Assembly: GCA_015068165.1 (NCBI GenBank) | Contig: SVKZ01000001.1 | Coordinates: 1-64,000 of the forward strand | Length of the DNA stretch: 64,000 bases | Direction of reading: 5' to 3' | From: Oscillospiraceae bacterium | GTDB lineage: Bacteria; Bacillota; Clostridia; Oscillospirales; Oscillospiraceae | In this document: positions 49,101 through 57,457 of the stretch, piece by piece | Layout of the letters: every line of letters starts with the position of its first letter | Position numbering within the stretch: the stretch's first letter is position 1 | Translations under genes and position numbers: made by a program | Notes under the pieces: generated by a model | Seen by the model: the letters and a program-made list of their open reading frames with translations, nothing else | Database searches by the model: none | What the model was told of the DNA's origin: nothing

Positions 49101-49601
49101 GCTGTAGGTACAGCGACACACAAAGCATTGCAGTTCCTTAGCTTTGACCGTGCACCGTCGATTGAAGCACTGGATACGGCCTTGGATGACTTGCATATGT
49201 GCGGACGATTGACAGATGATGAGCTTGCCGTCATTGACCGTAATGGTATATATGCCTTTCTTCATTCTCCTCTGGGACAGCAATTATGCAGTAGCAGACA
49301 AGTGTTGAAAGAGTTCAAATTCTCTATTCTTGTACCTGCCGCTCAGTTGCAGGAAGGGTTATGGGAGGATAACGTGCTTCTGCAGGGCGTTGTGGACTGC
49401 GCTATTTTGGAAGACGATGGCATTACTGTCATTGATTTTAAGACGGATATTGTTACTGAGGATACAGTTACTTCTGTTGCTGATGGATATCGGAAGCAAA
49501 TCGCAGCATATGCGGATGCGCTTTCCCAGATTTATCAATTACCCATTAAACGGTCTGTGCTTTATTTCCTTCGTCTAAATTGTGCAATAGATGTAGAATA
49601 A
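46101..49601 (+). CDS. addA: AddA subunit of ATP-dependent helicase/nuclease
   Basis: UvrD-type helicase (VSAAAGSGKTMVLVERL…VDEYQDSNAVQDAI…MVGDVKQSIYQFR), C-terminal nuclease VIDFKTD. Confidence 0.95.
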   Translation: MANLTNQQQQAVYDNGGKLLVSAAAGSGKTMVLVERLMRYILDPVNPANIDDFLIITYTKAAAAELREKIGKRLNQLLADDGGNRHLQSQLQRLYLAKISTVHGFCTDILRENAYRLNIPADFRVAEEDECALIQESVLAQLLEDAYDGIETDPDFRTVVDTQGYGRDDRQLPLIILSIYQSARCHLDPDGWLEKCIRESDIRDITDAGETVWGKYLIDDLHACLDLYVPAMRRCAEEARASDGMVKASVLLDTTCEQMIALRGCYTWEEIHNHLVLQFGTMTFGKNADPDLKERIKAVRDGCKEILLKKQTVFTYPNEQVIGELKSSAPVVSGLVALVRKFTVAYGRLKQMKRIMDFADLEHKTLDLLWGKKRTGITAAADEIGQRFREVMVDEYQDSNAVQDAIFNALTQKRQNCFMVGDVKQSIYQFRLADPGIFLEKYNTYVSSEDASPGQGRKVLLSKNFRSSSGVICGINDVFSRCMSPSVGGLVYGDEEKLNGDENTPELPGSAVEFYTIDVKEDTYGEEASFVANRVRELLDSGCLVRGEDGLRPIVPEDIAIILRSPGSVGAEFAAALEATGVPCSFGNEQDVLQSEEVQFLRSLLQVIDNPLQDIPLVAVMMSRVFGFSADEMASIRKDDTFRPFFALLRHSRDGKVVAFYETITKLRKLARMCTVSEVIEHILTLTRMDSIFLAYKGTTVTIETFLQLVSQAEQVGRRDVRSFLAYFEGLAERGLPTSANNRTEGMVTILSIHKSKGLEYPVVFLCGLSKSFNREDLKEQVLCDKSLGLGVTYVDSAMRIRYPTIAKRAIMLKKSADSLSEELRVLYVAMTRAKDRLIMTYASRYLERTLQKCARRIDFAGNLLLTSEASSMGDWVLQTAIQKIEAGELFAIGDRPLVLTTTLPAWKISAIRDVSRDGAGVLEPVEIPKGFNDEAYQKYREALSYVYPYEKATSFPSKQTATQLKGREKDLEVEEDTVREKKITYLRKPSFIQKSQDSLAVGTATHKALQFLSFDRAPSIEALDTALDDLHMCGRLTDDELAVIDRNGIYAFLHSPLGQQLCSSRQVLKEFKFSILVPAAQLQEGLWEDNVLLQGVVDCAILEDDGITVIDFKTDIVTEDTVTSVADGYRKQIAAYADALSQIYQLPIKRSVLYFLRLNCAIDVE

Positions 49602-49638
49602 TTTTTCCGCCGAATGGGTAACCATTCGGCGGATCACT

Positions 49639-49764
49639 TTAACGGCTGTTGCGGTTGTTCTGGTTGTTCTGGTTGTTATTCTGGTTTTGATTGCTGTTCT
49701 TGTTCTGGTTGTTATTCTGGTTTTGATTGTTATTCTGATTCTGGTTTCTATTCTGGTTTTCCAT
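49639..49764 (-). CDS. 41-aa Asn/Gln-rich peptide, last gene of the spoVAD-spoVAE unit
   Basis: MENQNRNQNQNNNQNQNNNQNKNSNQNQNNNQNNQNNRNSR*; RBS ggagg upstream; 58 nt after spoVAE, same strand. Not in ORF track. Confidence 0.7.
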   Translation of the reverse strand: MENQNRNQNQNNNQNQNNNQNKNSNQNQNNNQNNQNNRNSR

Positions 49765-49822
49765 AAAATGATTCCTCCGTAATTTAGTACGGCCTTGCCG
49801 CGGTATTACTATGCCCTGGATT

Positions 49823-50179
49823 TCAGGATTTATCCTTTGCCTTAAACAGAAGACTTACAATTAATCCTGCAAAAATTGCGGCAGTAATGCCACCTGCTGT
49901 GGATTTGAGGCCGCCGGTAAATATACCAATAAACCCGCTTTCGTCAACGGCCTCCTTTACACCCTTGGAAAGTAAATAACCAAATCCCGTTAAGGGGACA
50001 GTTGCGCCCGCCCCGGCAAATTCCGCCAGTGGACCGTAAATACCGATTGCCCCAAGGATTACGCCGATTACCACATAGGAGACGAGAATCCTTGCCGGTG
50101 TGAGCTTGGTTTTATCTATTAAGATTTGCCCGATTAGGCATAGCAGTCCGCCAAATAGAAACGCTTTCAAATAATCCAT
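49823..50179 (-). CDS. spoVAE: Stage V sporulation protein AE
   Basis: MDYLKAFLFGGLLCLIGQILIDKTKLTPARILVSYVVIGVILGAIGIYGPL…GAGATVPLTGFGYLLSKGVKEAV. Confidence 0.93.
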   Translation of the reverse strand: MDYLKAFLFGGLLCLIGQILIDKTKLTPARILVSYVVIGVILGAIGIYGPLAEFAGAGATVPLTGFGYLLSKGVKEAVDESGFIGIFTGGLKSTAGGITAAIFAGLIVSLLFKAKDKS

Positions 50180-50180
50180 A

Positions 50181-51194
50181 TCAGCACCCCTCTATACAAA
50201 CTGCATGGCATACGCCGGGAATAGGAAGATTTTGTTGGGTCGAGGTAGGGGAGAGCAAGGCTCCGGTACCGCAAAATAATATTTTATTAAGTTTACGCTT
50301 GGAGAGTTTGTTTAACAGCTCGCCGCATAGTGTAACGGCACTGCATCCGCAGCCAGAGCCGCCTGCGTGAACATCCTGCTTCAAATTGTCAAATATTAGA
50401 CAGCCGCAGTCGGTGATCTTTCCTCCAAGACCAATTCCTTCCAGTTGCGCCAAATTCAGTAAAGTTTCTTTGCCCACCTGTCCCAAATCACCGGTTACAA
50501 TCAAGTCAAAGTCTTCCGGCCTTGTATTAAAGTCTTCAAAATGGGCTTTGATGGTGGCAAGGGCGGACGGTGCCATTGCCGCACCCATATTGTTTGCATC
50601 CTTGATACCCAGATCGGTTACTGTGCCGACGGTACAGCCGGTTATTTTTGGTCCTTTACCGTTACTGGAGACTAAGGCGGCCCCTGCGCCTGTTACCGTC
50701 CACTGAGCAGTTGGTGTTCTTTGTCCGCCATAACCCAGTGGAAAACGGTACTGACGCTCTGAGGAAGCAAAGTGAGAGGAGGTCATTGCGGCGACCTTGT
50801 CAAAGTAACCGCCGCCAACGGTCATTGCCGCCAAGAGGAGACTCTCTGCCATTGTGGAGCAGGCTCCATAAAGCCCCAGGTGGGGAATGTTTGTGTTTCT
50901 GAGAGAAAAGGATGAGCCGATGCATTGGTTTAGCAGGTCGCCTGAAAATACTAAGTCTAATTCATTTTGTGTTATTCCGGCTTTTTCACATAATGCTTGC
51001 AAGGCCAGTTGCTGCATATGCTTTTCCGCTTGTTCCCAGGTTTCCTGCCCAAAATAGGAGTCGTTGCTTTTAATATCAAAAGTGGTTCCAAGAGGTCCTT
51101 CCGATTCCTTTTTGCCGGCGACATTAGCCCAGGCTGTAATTACCGGTTGAATGAATGGAACGAAGCTTTGTTTTCCTTTTCTTTGTGTTGCCAT
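50181..51194 (-). CDS. spoVAD: Stage V sporulation protein AD
   Basis: Thiolase-like SpoVAD: PVITAWANVAGKKESEGPLG…DLLNQCIGSSFSLRNTNIPHLGLYGACSTMAESL. Confidence 0.95.
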   Translation of the reverse strand: MATQRKGKQSFVPFIQPVITAWANVAGKKESEGPLGTTFDIKSNDSYFGQETWEQAEKHMQQLALQALCEKAGITQNELDLVFSGDLLNQCIGSSFSLRNTNIPHLGLYGACSTMAESLLLAAMTVGGGYFDKVAAMTSSHFASSERQYRFPLGYGGQRTPTAQWTVTGAGAALVSSNGKGPKITGCTVGTVTDLGIKDANNMGAAMAPSALATIKAHFEDFNTRPEDFDLIVTGDLGQVGKETLLNLAQLEGIGLGGKITDCGCLIFDNLKQDVHAGGSGCGCSAVTLCGELLNKLSKRKLNKILFCGTGALLSPTSTQQNLPIPGVCHAVCIEGC

Positions 51195-51217
51195 AATTAC
51201 CACCTTTCTGCGTTTTT

Positions 51218-51246
51218 TATTATGTGCAAATGGTGGAAAAATATGA
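51218..51246 (-). promoter_or_regulatory. Candidate sigma-G promoter of spoVAD-spoVAE
   Basis: Minus strand TCATA – 17 nt – CATAATA (sigma-G consensus GHATR…CATNHTA, one -35 mismatch). Confidence 0.4.
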
Positions 51247-51420
51247 AACTGCCCACATAAAAGCAAGGTATTCTTAACGGAGAAGTGGGAAAACCGTTTA
51301 GGATTGCGGAAAACACAGTATCGTCGGATCGGCCATACTTTATTTTTCTCAAAGTAACAAATTTCCCAACTTTTTCAAAACTACTTTATTTTTGTTTCTG
51401 ATTGTGTCATAATATAACTT

Positions 51421-51620
51421 GCCAAACAAATCTAATAATAACAAAGGATGACCTTTACTAAGGGGATATTATACCCTTCTGCCGTTGTCATTCAAAATGA
51501 ATTCGGTAAAAACGCAATTCCACTTGAATGACAATAAGGTTTGTCCTTTTGTGTTTAAGATTTGTTTGGCGACAATCGGAGTTGCGTTTTTGGTGCGTGG
51601 CTTCGGTCACGCACTTTTTA
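51421..51620 (+). ncRNA. Structured attenuator-like leader of ABC transporter operon
   Basis: Complementary pairs 51421-51433/51558-51570, 51485-51495/51524-51534, 51508-51521/51578-51591, then terminator GTGCGTG(gcttcggt)CACGCAC-TTTTT at 51593-51619. Confidence 0.6.
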
Positions 51621-51672
51621 TTTATGGTAAATTGTGCAGAATGAGATTTACAAACAATGGAGGAAATGGGAA

Positions 51673-52572
51673 ATGATATTAGAACTTAAAAACATAGAAA
51701 AGTCCTTTGGTGAAAAGAAAGTCCTCACCGGAGTAACATTCAAAGCTGAAGGAGGGAAAGCCTTCGGTCTTCTCGGCAGAAACGGCGCCGGCAAAACCAC
51801 GTCTATCCGTATTTTAATGGATGTGTTTCCCGCGAACAGCGGGGAGGTGTTAATTGACGGTCAGCCTATCGACTACAACAAAATCGGTATCGGCTATCTT
51901 CCTGAAGAAAGAGGTCTATATCCGAAAAAAGTCATCATTGATCAGCTAACTTATTTTGCAGAGCTGAAAGGTATGAGCCGTAAAGCAGCCGTGGAATCCA
52001 TCGACTATTGGCTTGAACGACTCGGCATGGCCGAGTACCGCAACAAGCGACTCGATACACTTTCCAAAGGCAATCAGCAAAAGATCCAGCTTATTACAGC
52101 TCTTGCCCACAACCCCGACATCATTATTCTTGACGAGCCATTTTCAGGTCTTGACCCCGTGAATGCAATGCTCTTAAAGGATGTAGTTAAAGAGCAAATC
52201 GCAAAAGGAAAGATCGTTCTGTTCTCCAGCCATCAGATGAGCTACATAGAAGAGTTCTGTGACAGCATTGCTATCCTAAATAACGGTGTTGTTGCACTTC
52301 ACGGTGATTTGCACGACATCAAGCGTGACTATCCCAGAGACCGTTTGGTTGTAAAAACAGAAGTGCCAGAAGCAATCATTGCTGATTTTGGATCTTCCTG
52401 CACGGTTATGGAAAGCGGCGACTTGTTGATCCGCTTGGCAGATTCTTCTGAAAAGAAAGCTACTATGACTCGTCTTGTAGAAAACTATGATATTGATGAG
52501 GTAAAGGTATTTGAACCTTCTCTCAATGATATTTTCGTAGAACACGCAGGCAATGCCACAGTGGAGGTCTAA
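51673..52572 (+). CDS. ABC transporter ATP-binding protein (NatA-like)
   Basis: LLGRNGAGKTTSIRILMDVF…LSKGNQQKIQLITALAHNPDIIILDEPFSGLDPVN. Confidence 0.93.
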   Translation: MILELKNIEKSFGEKKVLTGVTFKAEGGKAFGLLGRNGAGKTTSIRILMDVFPANSGEVLIDGQPIDYNKIGIGYLPEERGLYPKKVIIDQLTYFAELKGMSRKAAVESIDYWLERLGMAEYRNKRLDTLSKGNQQKIQLITALAHNPDIIILDEPFSGLDPVNAMLLKDVVKEQIAKGKIVLFSSHQMSYIEEFCDSIAILNNGVVALHGDLHDIKRDYPRDRLVVKTEVPEAIIADFGSSCTVMESGDLLIRLADSSEKKATMTRLVENYDIDEVKVFEPSLNDIFVEHAGNATVEV

Positions 52573-52575
52573 GCT

Positions 52576-53817
52576 ATGAAACAATTTAGAAAAATACTTA
52601 AATTCGAACTCAATAATTATGCTAAAAACAAGGCGTTTGTTGGTGTAACTATCTTTTTGATGGTGGTAATCGCTATCGTTATGTTCTTCCCTCGGATTAT
52701 TGCCTTGTTTGAATCAGGCGACATCTCTGATACCACAGCTGACCTTCCCGTTATGCTTGTAAAAGCAGATGATCCTGCTGGAACGGATATGGTAAGAGAA
52801 ATATTTGCTACATCCTTTACTGACTATGACGTGCAGATTACGGCTGAAGAGATCAGCGTGATCAAGAATAAAATTACTTCCGGTGATGTGCAGTGCGCTT
52901 TTGTAATGAACGGGGCTACCTCATTTACATATTACGTTGATGATCTTTCTATGTACGATATGAACCCCGATATTGCAACCGGTGTCCTGCAGCAGATCTA
53001 TCAAATGAACGCAATGATCAACGGCGGTATGTCTCCTGAAGATGCTGCGGGTGTTATGAGTATTCAAATTGATGGTGAGGTGGAAAGTCTCGGAAAAGAT
53101 CAGATGCAAAACTTCTTCTACACATACATTATGATTTTTGCTCTGTATATGGTCATTCTGCTTTACGGTCAGATGGTTGCAATGAGTGTTGCGGCCGAAA
53201 AAAGCTCTCGTGCTATGGAGTTGCTTATTACCAGTGCCAAGCCAATCAATATGATGTTTGGTAAAGTTTTAGCGGCTTGTATGGCAGGTCTTATTCAGCT
53301 TGTTGCCATCTTCGGCTCGGCACTTGTGTTTTACAATGTGAACAAGTCCTATTGGGGCGATAACGGAATTATTGATTCCATCTTTAATATTCCGCCAGAG
53401 TTGTTTGTATATATGCTCGTTTTCTTCCTGCTTGGCTTTTTGATCTATGCATTTCTCTACGGCGCAATTTCCTCCACAGTTTCAAAACTGGAGGATATCA
53501 ATACCGCCGTTCAGCCTGTAACATTCCTGTTTTTGTTCGGCTTTATGGTAGTTATGTTCTCGATGGGCAGCGGAAATGTGGACAATTTACTTATGCAGGT
53601 TTCTTCCTACATTCCGTTCACCTCACCGATGGCAATGTTCACAAGAATCGCTATGAGCACTGTGCCTTGGTATGAGATTGCAATTTCTATCTGTATTTTA
53701 GTTGCCTCCACCTTTGGTATTGGTATATTGTCCGCAAAGATCTACCGTGTTGGTGTTCTTATGTATGGTACTTCACCTAAAATTGGTAATATCATCAAAG
53801 CTGTCTGGAAAGCGTAA
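52576..53817 (+). CDS. ABC transporter permease (NatB-like, ABC-2 family)
   Basis: N-terminal TM, large extracellular domain, C-terminal TM bundle (MSVAAEKSSRAMELLITSAKPINMMFGKVLAA). Confidence 0.9.
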   Translation: MKQFRKILKFELNNYAKNKAFVGVTIFLMVVIAIVMFFPRIIALFESGDISDTTADLPVMLVKADDPAGTDMVREIFATSFTDYDVQITAEEISVIKNKITSGDVQCAFVMNGATSFTYYVDDLSMYDMNPDIATGVLQQIYQMNAMINGGMSPEDAAGVMSIQIDGEVESLGKDQMQNFFYTYIMIFALYMVILLYGQMVAMSVAAEKSSRAMELLITSAKPINMMFGKVLAACMAGLIQLVAIFGSALVFYNVNKSYWGDNGIIDSIFNIPPELFVYMLVFFLLGFLIYAFLYGAISSTVSKLEDINTAVQPVTFLFLFGFMVVMFSMGSGNVDNLLMQVSSYIPFTSPMAMFTRIAMSTVPWYEIAISICILVASTFGIGILSAKIYRVGVLMYGTSPKIGNIIKAVWKA

Positions 53818-53827
53818 AGCATCGTAC

Positions 53828-53856
53828 TCAAAGGCATCGCTTCGGCGGTGCCTTTG
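53828..53856 (+). terminator. Rho-independent terminator-like hairpin
   Basis: ctcaaaggca(tcgcttcggcgg)tgcctttgctt. Confidence 0.5.
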
Positions 53857-54059
53857 CTTATGTCGAAATAATGTGTTATTCCAGCATTCGATCTCACGAA
53901 TATTTATCCGCAGAATATAGGTGTATGAGATATTTGGGAGATACTCCCGTATGGCAGGTAACCCGATTCGCATACACTACGCCTTCCCGCACCCCGTACA
54001 GGAGGCGTCCCTGTATTCAAAGTTCGTGCATACCCGGCATCAAAAATGTATGAAAAGTA

Positions 54060-54092
54060 ATAACCGGAAGGTTTTGATACCTTCCGGTTACA
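54060..54092 (-). terminator. Terminator-like hairpin after the deacetylase-like gene
   Basis: taaccggaaggt(tttgat)accttccggtta. Confidence 0.55.
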
Positions 54093-54151
54093 TATCACAT
54101 ACTAATTATTCGTTAAGAATATCGCGGAAATTCTGTGGGCAGCTAAATTTA

Positions 54152-55669
54152 TTAGACCTGAGGAACAGGGCAGGGACGGGCAGAATCAAAGGCTGCGCTT
54201 ACTTTTTTCTCAACAAGTACATTGTTGCCATTTTCGTCCTTTTCGTAGTACTTAATGGTCTTGGTGCCCATCAAATCGTCCAGCTTATAGGGATGATACC
54301 ACATCCGGTAACCATCCACATTTCTACGACCGCCGCGGTAATAATTCTCACCCATTTGCACCCAATAGTCGCTACTGTTTACATTGAAGAAATAGCGGTA
54401 GCCATCCTCATAAAGGGCTTTGAATTTTGCGTTATCAAAGGTATAGCGCTCGTTTCCGGCAATGTCGCCTCCGTGGGGGTAGATGATAATATCACAATCT
54501 CCCACAATAGGCTGCACCGTGTTCTCCCATTTTGTGGAGTCATTCTCAACACGGTCGGCAGTGATATTGCTATAGTTGGGATGTCCGTAAGAGTGGCTGG
54601 CGATAATCCAGCCGTTGTCCTTCAGGCATTGGGCAACTGCTTTTGCGTCGGCAACCTCTTTTGCATAGGCTTCTGCACCCATATTAGGCTCATAGGTAGG
54701 CTTTGTCCGGTAACCGAACACACCTTCGTAACCTGTTAAAGCCAACACTGCGCGGGCACCCTGGTAGGCAAAATCAGGATGCTCCTGAATAAATGCTTCC
54801 AGAATGGGTACAAGGTCATATTCGCCGACAAGAATGTTGCCGTTGGTATCCATATATTCGCAGGTCGGCTTTCCGTCCTCGCCGATGATGATTCTGTGTG
54901 CAAAACCATCACCACGGGTAGTGGCATAGACAGGCGTGTAGTTAATGCCTGCGTTAGAGTCGGCAATCATATAACCGTAGTAGTTAACATCGTCCTGACT
55001 CATAATGAAGGGCTTTTTGCCCTCGGGGAGATAGATATCGCCTTCCACAAACTTTGCATTTCCGTTTTCGTCAATGACTTCCTGGGCAACCTGATAAGGG
55101 GTAACCAGAACGAAACCGCGCTCGTACATAGACTCCAGAAGGAACTTGAACTCGTCGACCGTGGTCATCCATTGGTTGTAACCGCCCTTTTGGAAACTAC
55201 CCTTGCCAAAGGCGCGGTCGGTATCCACGATTAAGGAGTGGAAGAAAATATGGGTGATGGTGTTCATCTTGGTATAACGGCTGCACTTTGCCTTATCTGC
55301 CTGATACTGGGCGATTTTATCGGCAATAGCAGATACTCTGTCTTTGTGTTCAAAATCTGCAAGCAGAGCAATGGCTTTATCGTAATCATAACCTGCGGCC
55401 AACAGGTCAGCTTCGGCGATCAGCTTTTCTGCCTGTGCTTCTACTTCAGCCTGGGGAACGGTAGGGGGCTGGGTGGGGGGATCCGTGGGGGGATCGGTGG
55501 GTAAGGTTGTCTCCTGTGTCGGATTAGACGCAGGCGGGAAAATTGGGCCAAAGAGTTTCTCAAAGCCGCCATTGCAACCAACAACAAGGCAGGCGATCAG
55601 CAGTACCAAAATCAACCCAAGACCCACAGGGACAATATATTTCTCAAAGGAACTTTTCTTTTCAGACAT
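54152..55669 (-). CDS. Membrane-anchored/lipoprotein with polysaccharide-deacetylase-like (NodB-fold) domain
   Basis: N-terminal hydrophobic segment ending LVVGC; Pro/Thr-rich linker; HIFFHSLIVD, SQDDVNYYGY, IASHSYGHPNYS, YPHGGD typical of NodB-fold catalytic motifs. Confidence 0.65.
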   Translation of the reverse strand: MSEKKSSFEKYIVPVGLGLILVLLIACLVVGCNGGFEKLFGPIFPPASNPTQETTLPTDPPTDPPTQPPTVPQAEVEAQAEKLIAEADLLAAGYDYDKAIALLADFEHKDRVSAIADKIAQYQADKAKCSRYTKMNTITHIFFHSLIVDTDRAFGKGSFQKGGYNQWMTTVDEFKFLLESMYERGFVLVTPYQVAQEVIDENGNAKFVEGDIYLPEGKKPFIMSQDDVNYYGYMIADSNAGINYTPVYATTRGDGFAHRIIIGEDGKPTCEYMDTNGNILVGEYDLVPILEAFIQEHPDFAYQGARAVLALTGYEGVFGYRTKPTYEPNMGAEAYAKEVADAKAVAQCLKDNGWIIASHSYGHPNYSNITADRVENDSTKWENTVQPIVGDCDIIIYPHGGDIAGNERYTFDNAKFKALYEDGYRYFFNVNSSDYWVQMGENYYRGGRRNVDGYRMWYHPYKLDDLMGTKTIKYYEKDENGNNVLVEKKVSAAFDSARPCPVPQV

Positions 55670-55776
55670 TGCATTAACCTCCTTAGGTGTTTTAGATTAT
55701 TATACCACGGGGGTGTTGAATTGCAAGTGGAAAACATAAAAAAATTGCGCCAGCCACTAAAAGCCGGCGCAAAAAT

Positions 55777-56067
55777 TCATTTTCCTGCAAGGGCTCTTTC
55801 CAGCCATACACAGCCAAAATCCAATGCTGTAAAAAGACCCTCTTTTTCGCCCTTTTTAACGATGCGGTCTCTGGGCTTTGCCGCAGGATCTGTCAGCTGA
55901 AGCTGGACAGACACACGCTTTGCGATTTCCTCGCCACCAACATTTTCTGTCTCCAAAATCTGAAGCATTACAATGTGGGAATCTGCCATAGAGCCGTAGT
56001 AAATCATATTATCCTTCCGCATAAGGGGATGCCCCTTATAGGTCAAGACCTTCTTTTCTTCGGACAT
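55777..56067 (-). CDS. Conserved hypothetical protein
   Basis: MSEEKKVLTYKGHPLMRKDNMIYYGSMADSHIVMLQILETENV…; start at 56067 preceded by gaggagg RBS; no family recognised. Confidence 0.6.
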   Translation of the reverse strand: MSEEKKVLTYKGHPLMRKDNMIYYGSMADSHIVMLQILETENVGGEEIAKRVSVQLQLTDPAAKPRDRIVKKGEKEGLFTALDFGCVWLERALAGK

Positions 56068-56124
56068 AATAACCTCCTCAAAATTGGTAGGAGGCTTCTG
56101 CGGTGGCAAAAGCCTCCCTTAAAA

Positions 56125-56376
56125 TCAGGACTTATCAGACAGATAGCTCTGCACCAATGTACGCAGAAGCTCGTCCCGGTCAATCTTGCAGATCAGGCTG
56201 CGGGCATTCTGATAGTTGGTGATATAGGTGGGATCCTCCGTGAGAAGATAACCCACAATCTGATTGATAGGATTGTAACCTTTTTCGCTCAAGGCGTCAA
56301 AAACGCATTGGAGGATCAAACGCATATTTTCCTTATCATCACTGGGGACAGTAAATTTAATTGTATGTTCCGTCAA
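56125..56376 (-). CDS. ireB: IreB family regulatory phosphoprotein (former UPF0297)
   Basis: MTEHTIKFTVPSDDKENMRLILQCVFDALSEKGYNPINQIVGYLLTEDPTYITNYQNARSLICKIDRDELLRTLV. Confidence 0.92.
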   Translation of the reverse strand: MTEHTIKFTVPSDDKENMRLILQCVFDALSEKGYNPINQIVGYLLTEDPTYITNYQNARSLICKIDRDELLRTLVQSYLSDKS

Positions 56377-56461
56377 GACGCAGACCTCCTTGAGTAGCTT
56401 TTTCGTTATTATATCTTATTTTCGGCAGAGTGTAAAGGGCTAAACGAAAAATATTTTGAAA

Positions 56462-57457
56462 TTATCGCAGAATTGCACCAAGTTCCTTCTGCAGGGCATC
56501 AAGGACGCAGGTAACAACCTTTTCAGAATCGGCATCTGTGAGAGTGCGATCATCTGCACGAAGAGAGAGGGAGAATGCCATACTCTTTTTCCCTTCAGGG
56601 ATGTTAGCACCTCGGTAAATGTCAAAAAGGGCAATGCTCCGCAGTAGTTTCCCTGCAGCCTTTTCCATAACAGCTTCTGCTTGGGCAACAGTGATGGCAT
56701 CATCGCAAATAATGGCCAGGTCTCTTGTAACAGTGGGGAATTTGGGCAGAGGCGTATAGGTGGGTTCAGGAAGCTTGAGATCCATCAGGGCCTCCATATT
56801 AACTTCTGCGCAGTAAACCGGGCAGCCCATATCGTAGTTTTCTGCGACTAAGGGATGGATTTGACCAATATAACCTACTGCAATACCGTCAATGGTAATT
56901 TCCGCACAGCGACCGGGATGGTAGCTGGGATTATCCTTGACAGCAGTGTAAGAAGCCTTTTTAACGCGCAGAGCGGAGAAAATGCCCTCCAGTTCACCTT
57001 TTACGGAGAAGAAATCTGCGTTCTGACCGTAACTGCCGAGTACAAGGATCTTCGGCTCGTTGGGCTGAAGCTGACCTGCTACCGGAAGATAGATTTTGGC
57101 AAGTTCATAAAGCTTAACATCCTTGTTGCGGTATGCCATATTCCGGGAGAGAATGTCAAGCATAGAGGGCAGTGCTGTGGTACGCATTACAGAGGTGTCC
57201 TCGCCGAGGGGATTCTGGATACGCATCGGATTACGCAGAGCACTATTCTCAGGAAGCCGGATGCGGTCGAAAATCTCGGGCGAAACGAAGGAATAGGTGA
57301 TGATTTCGTTGTAACCGAGGGCACGGCAGGCGTTGCCGCAGGCACTTTCAAAGAGCATTTTGGGGGAATAGCCGCCCTTTGCCGCCATTTTCAGCTGGGT
57401 GGTGGGGATTTCGTTATAGCCGAAGGAACGGCCAACCTCTTCCGCAATGTCAGCCAT
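56462..57457 (-). pseudogene. pheT: Phenylalanine--tRNA ligase beta subunit, C-terminal part (separated by frameshift)
   Basis: MADIAEEVGRSFGYNEIPTTQ… to the anticodon-binding FDX-ACB domain; continues the 57457-58845 ORF in the -1 frame. Confidence 0.85.

Noticed and set aside
49606-49636. ccgccgaatggg…ccattcggcgg hairpin as an intrinsic terminator of addA
   Set aside because: Stem is perfect but neither strand has a proper downstream U-tract, so it was not listed as a terminator; could be a structural 3' end.
49645-49760. Apparent tandem repeat (ctggttgttattctggttttgattg…) that could be read as a CRISPR-like or satellite array
   Set aside because: No repeat/spacer periodicity; the minus strand is one open frame with start, RBS and stop, coding an N/Q-rich peptide.
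51485-51676. 63-aa ORF (MSFKMNSVKTQFHLNDNKVCPFVFKICLATIGVAFLVRGFGHALF…) before the ABC transporter
   Set aside because: It runs through the terminator hairpin and into the RBS of the ABC gene and has no convincing SD; better explained as a non-coding structured leader, although a shorter leader peptide remains possible.
53921-54739. 272-aa plus-strand ORF
   Set aside because: Mostly antisense to the deacetylase-like gene at 54152-55669; composition is that of a shadow ORF.
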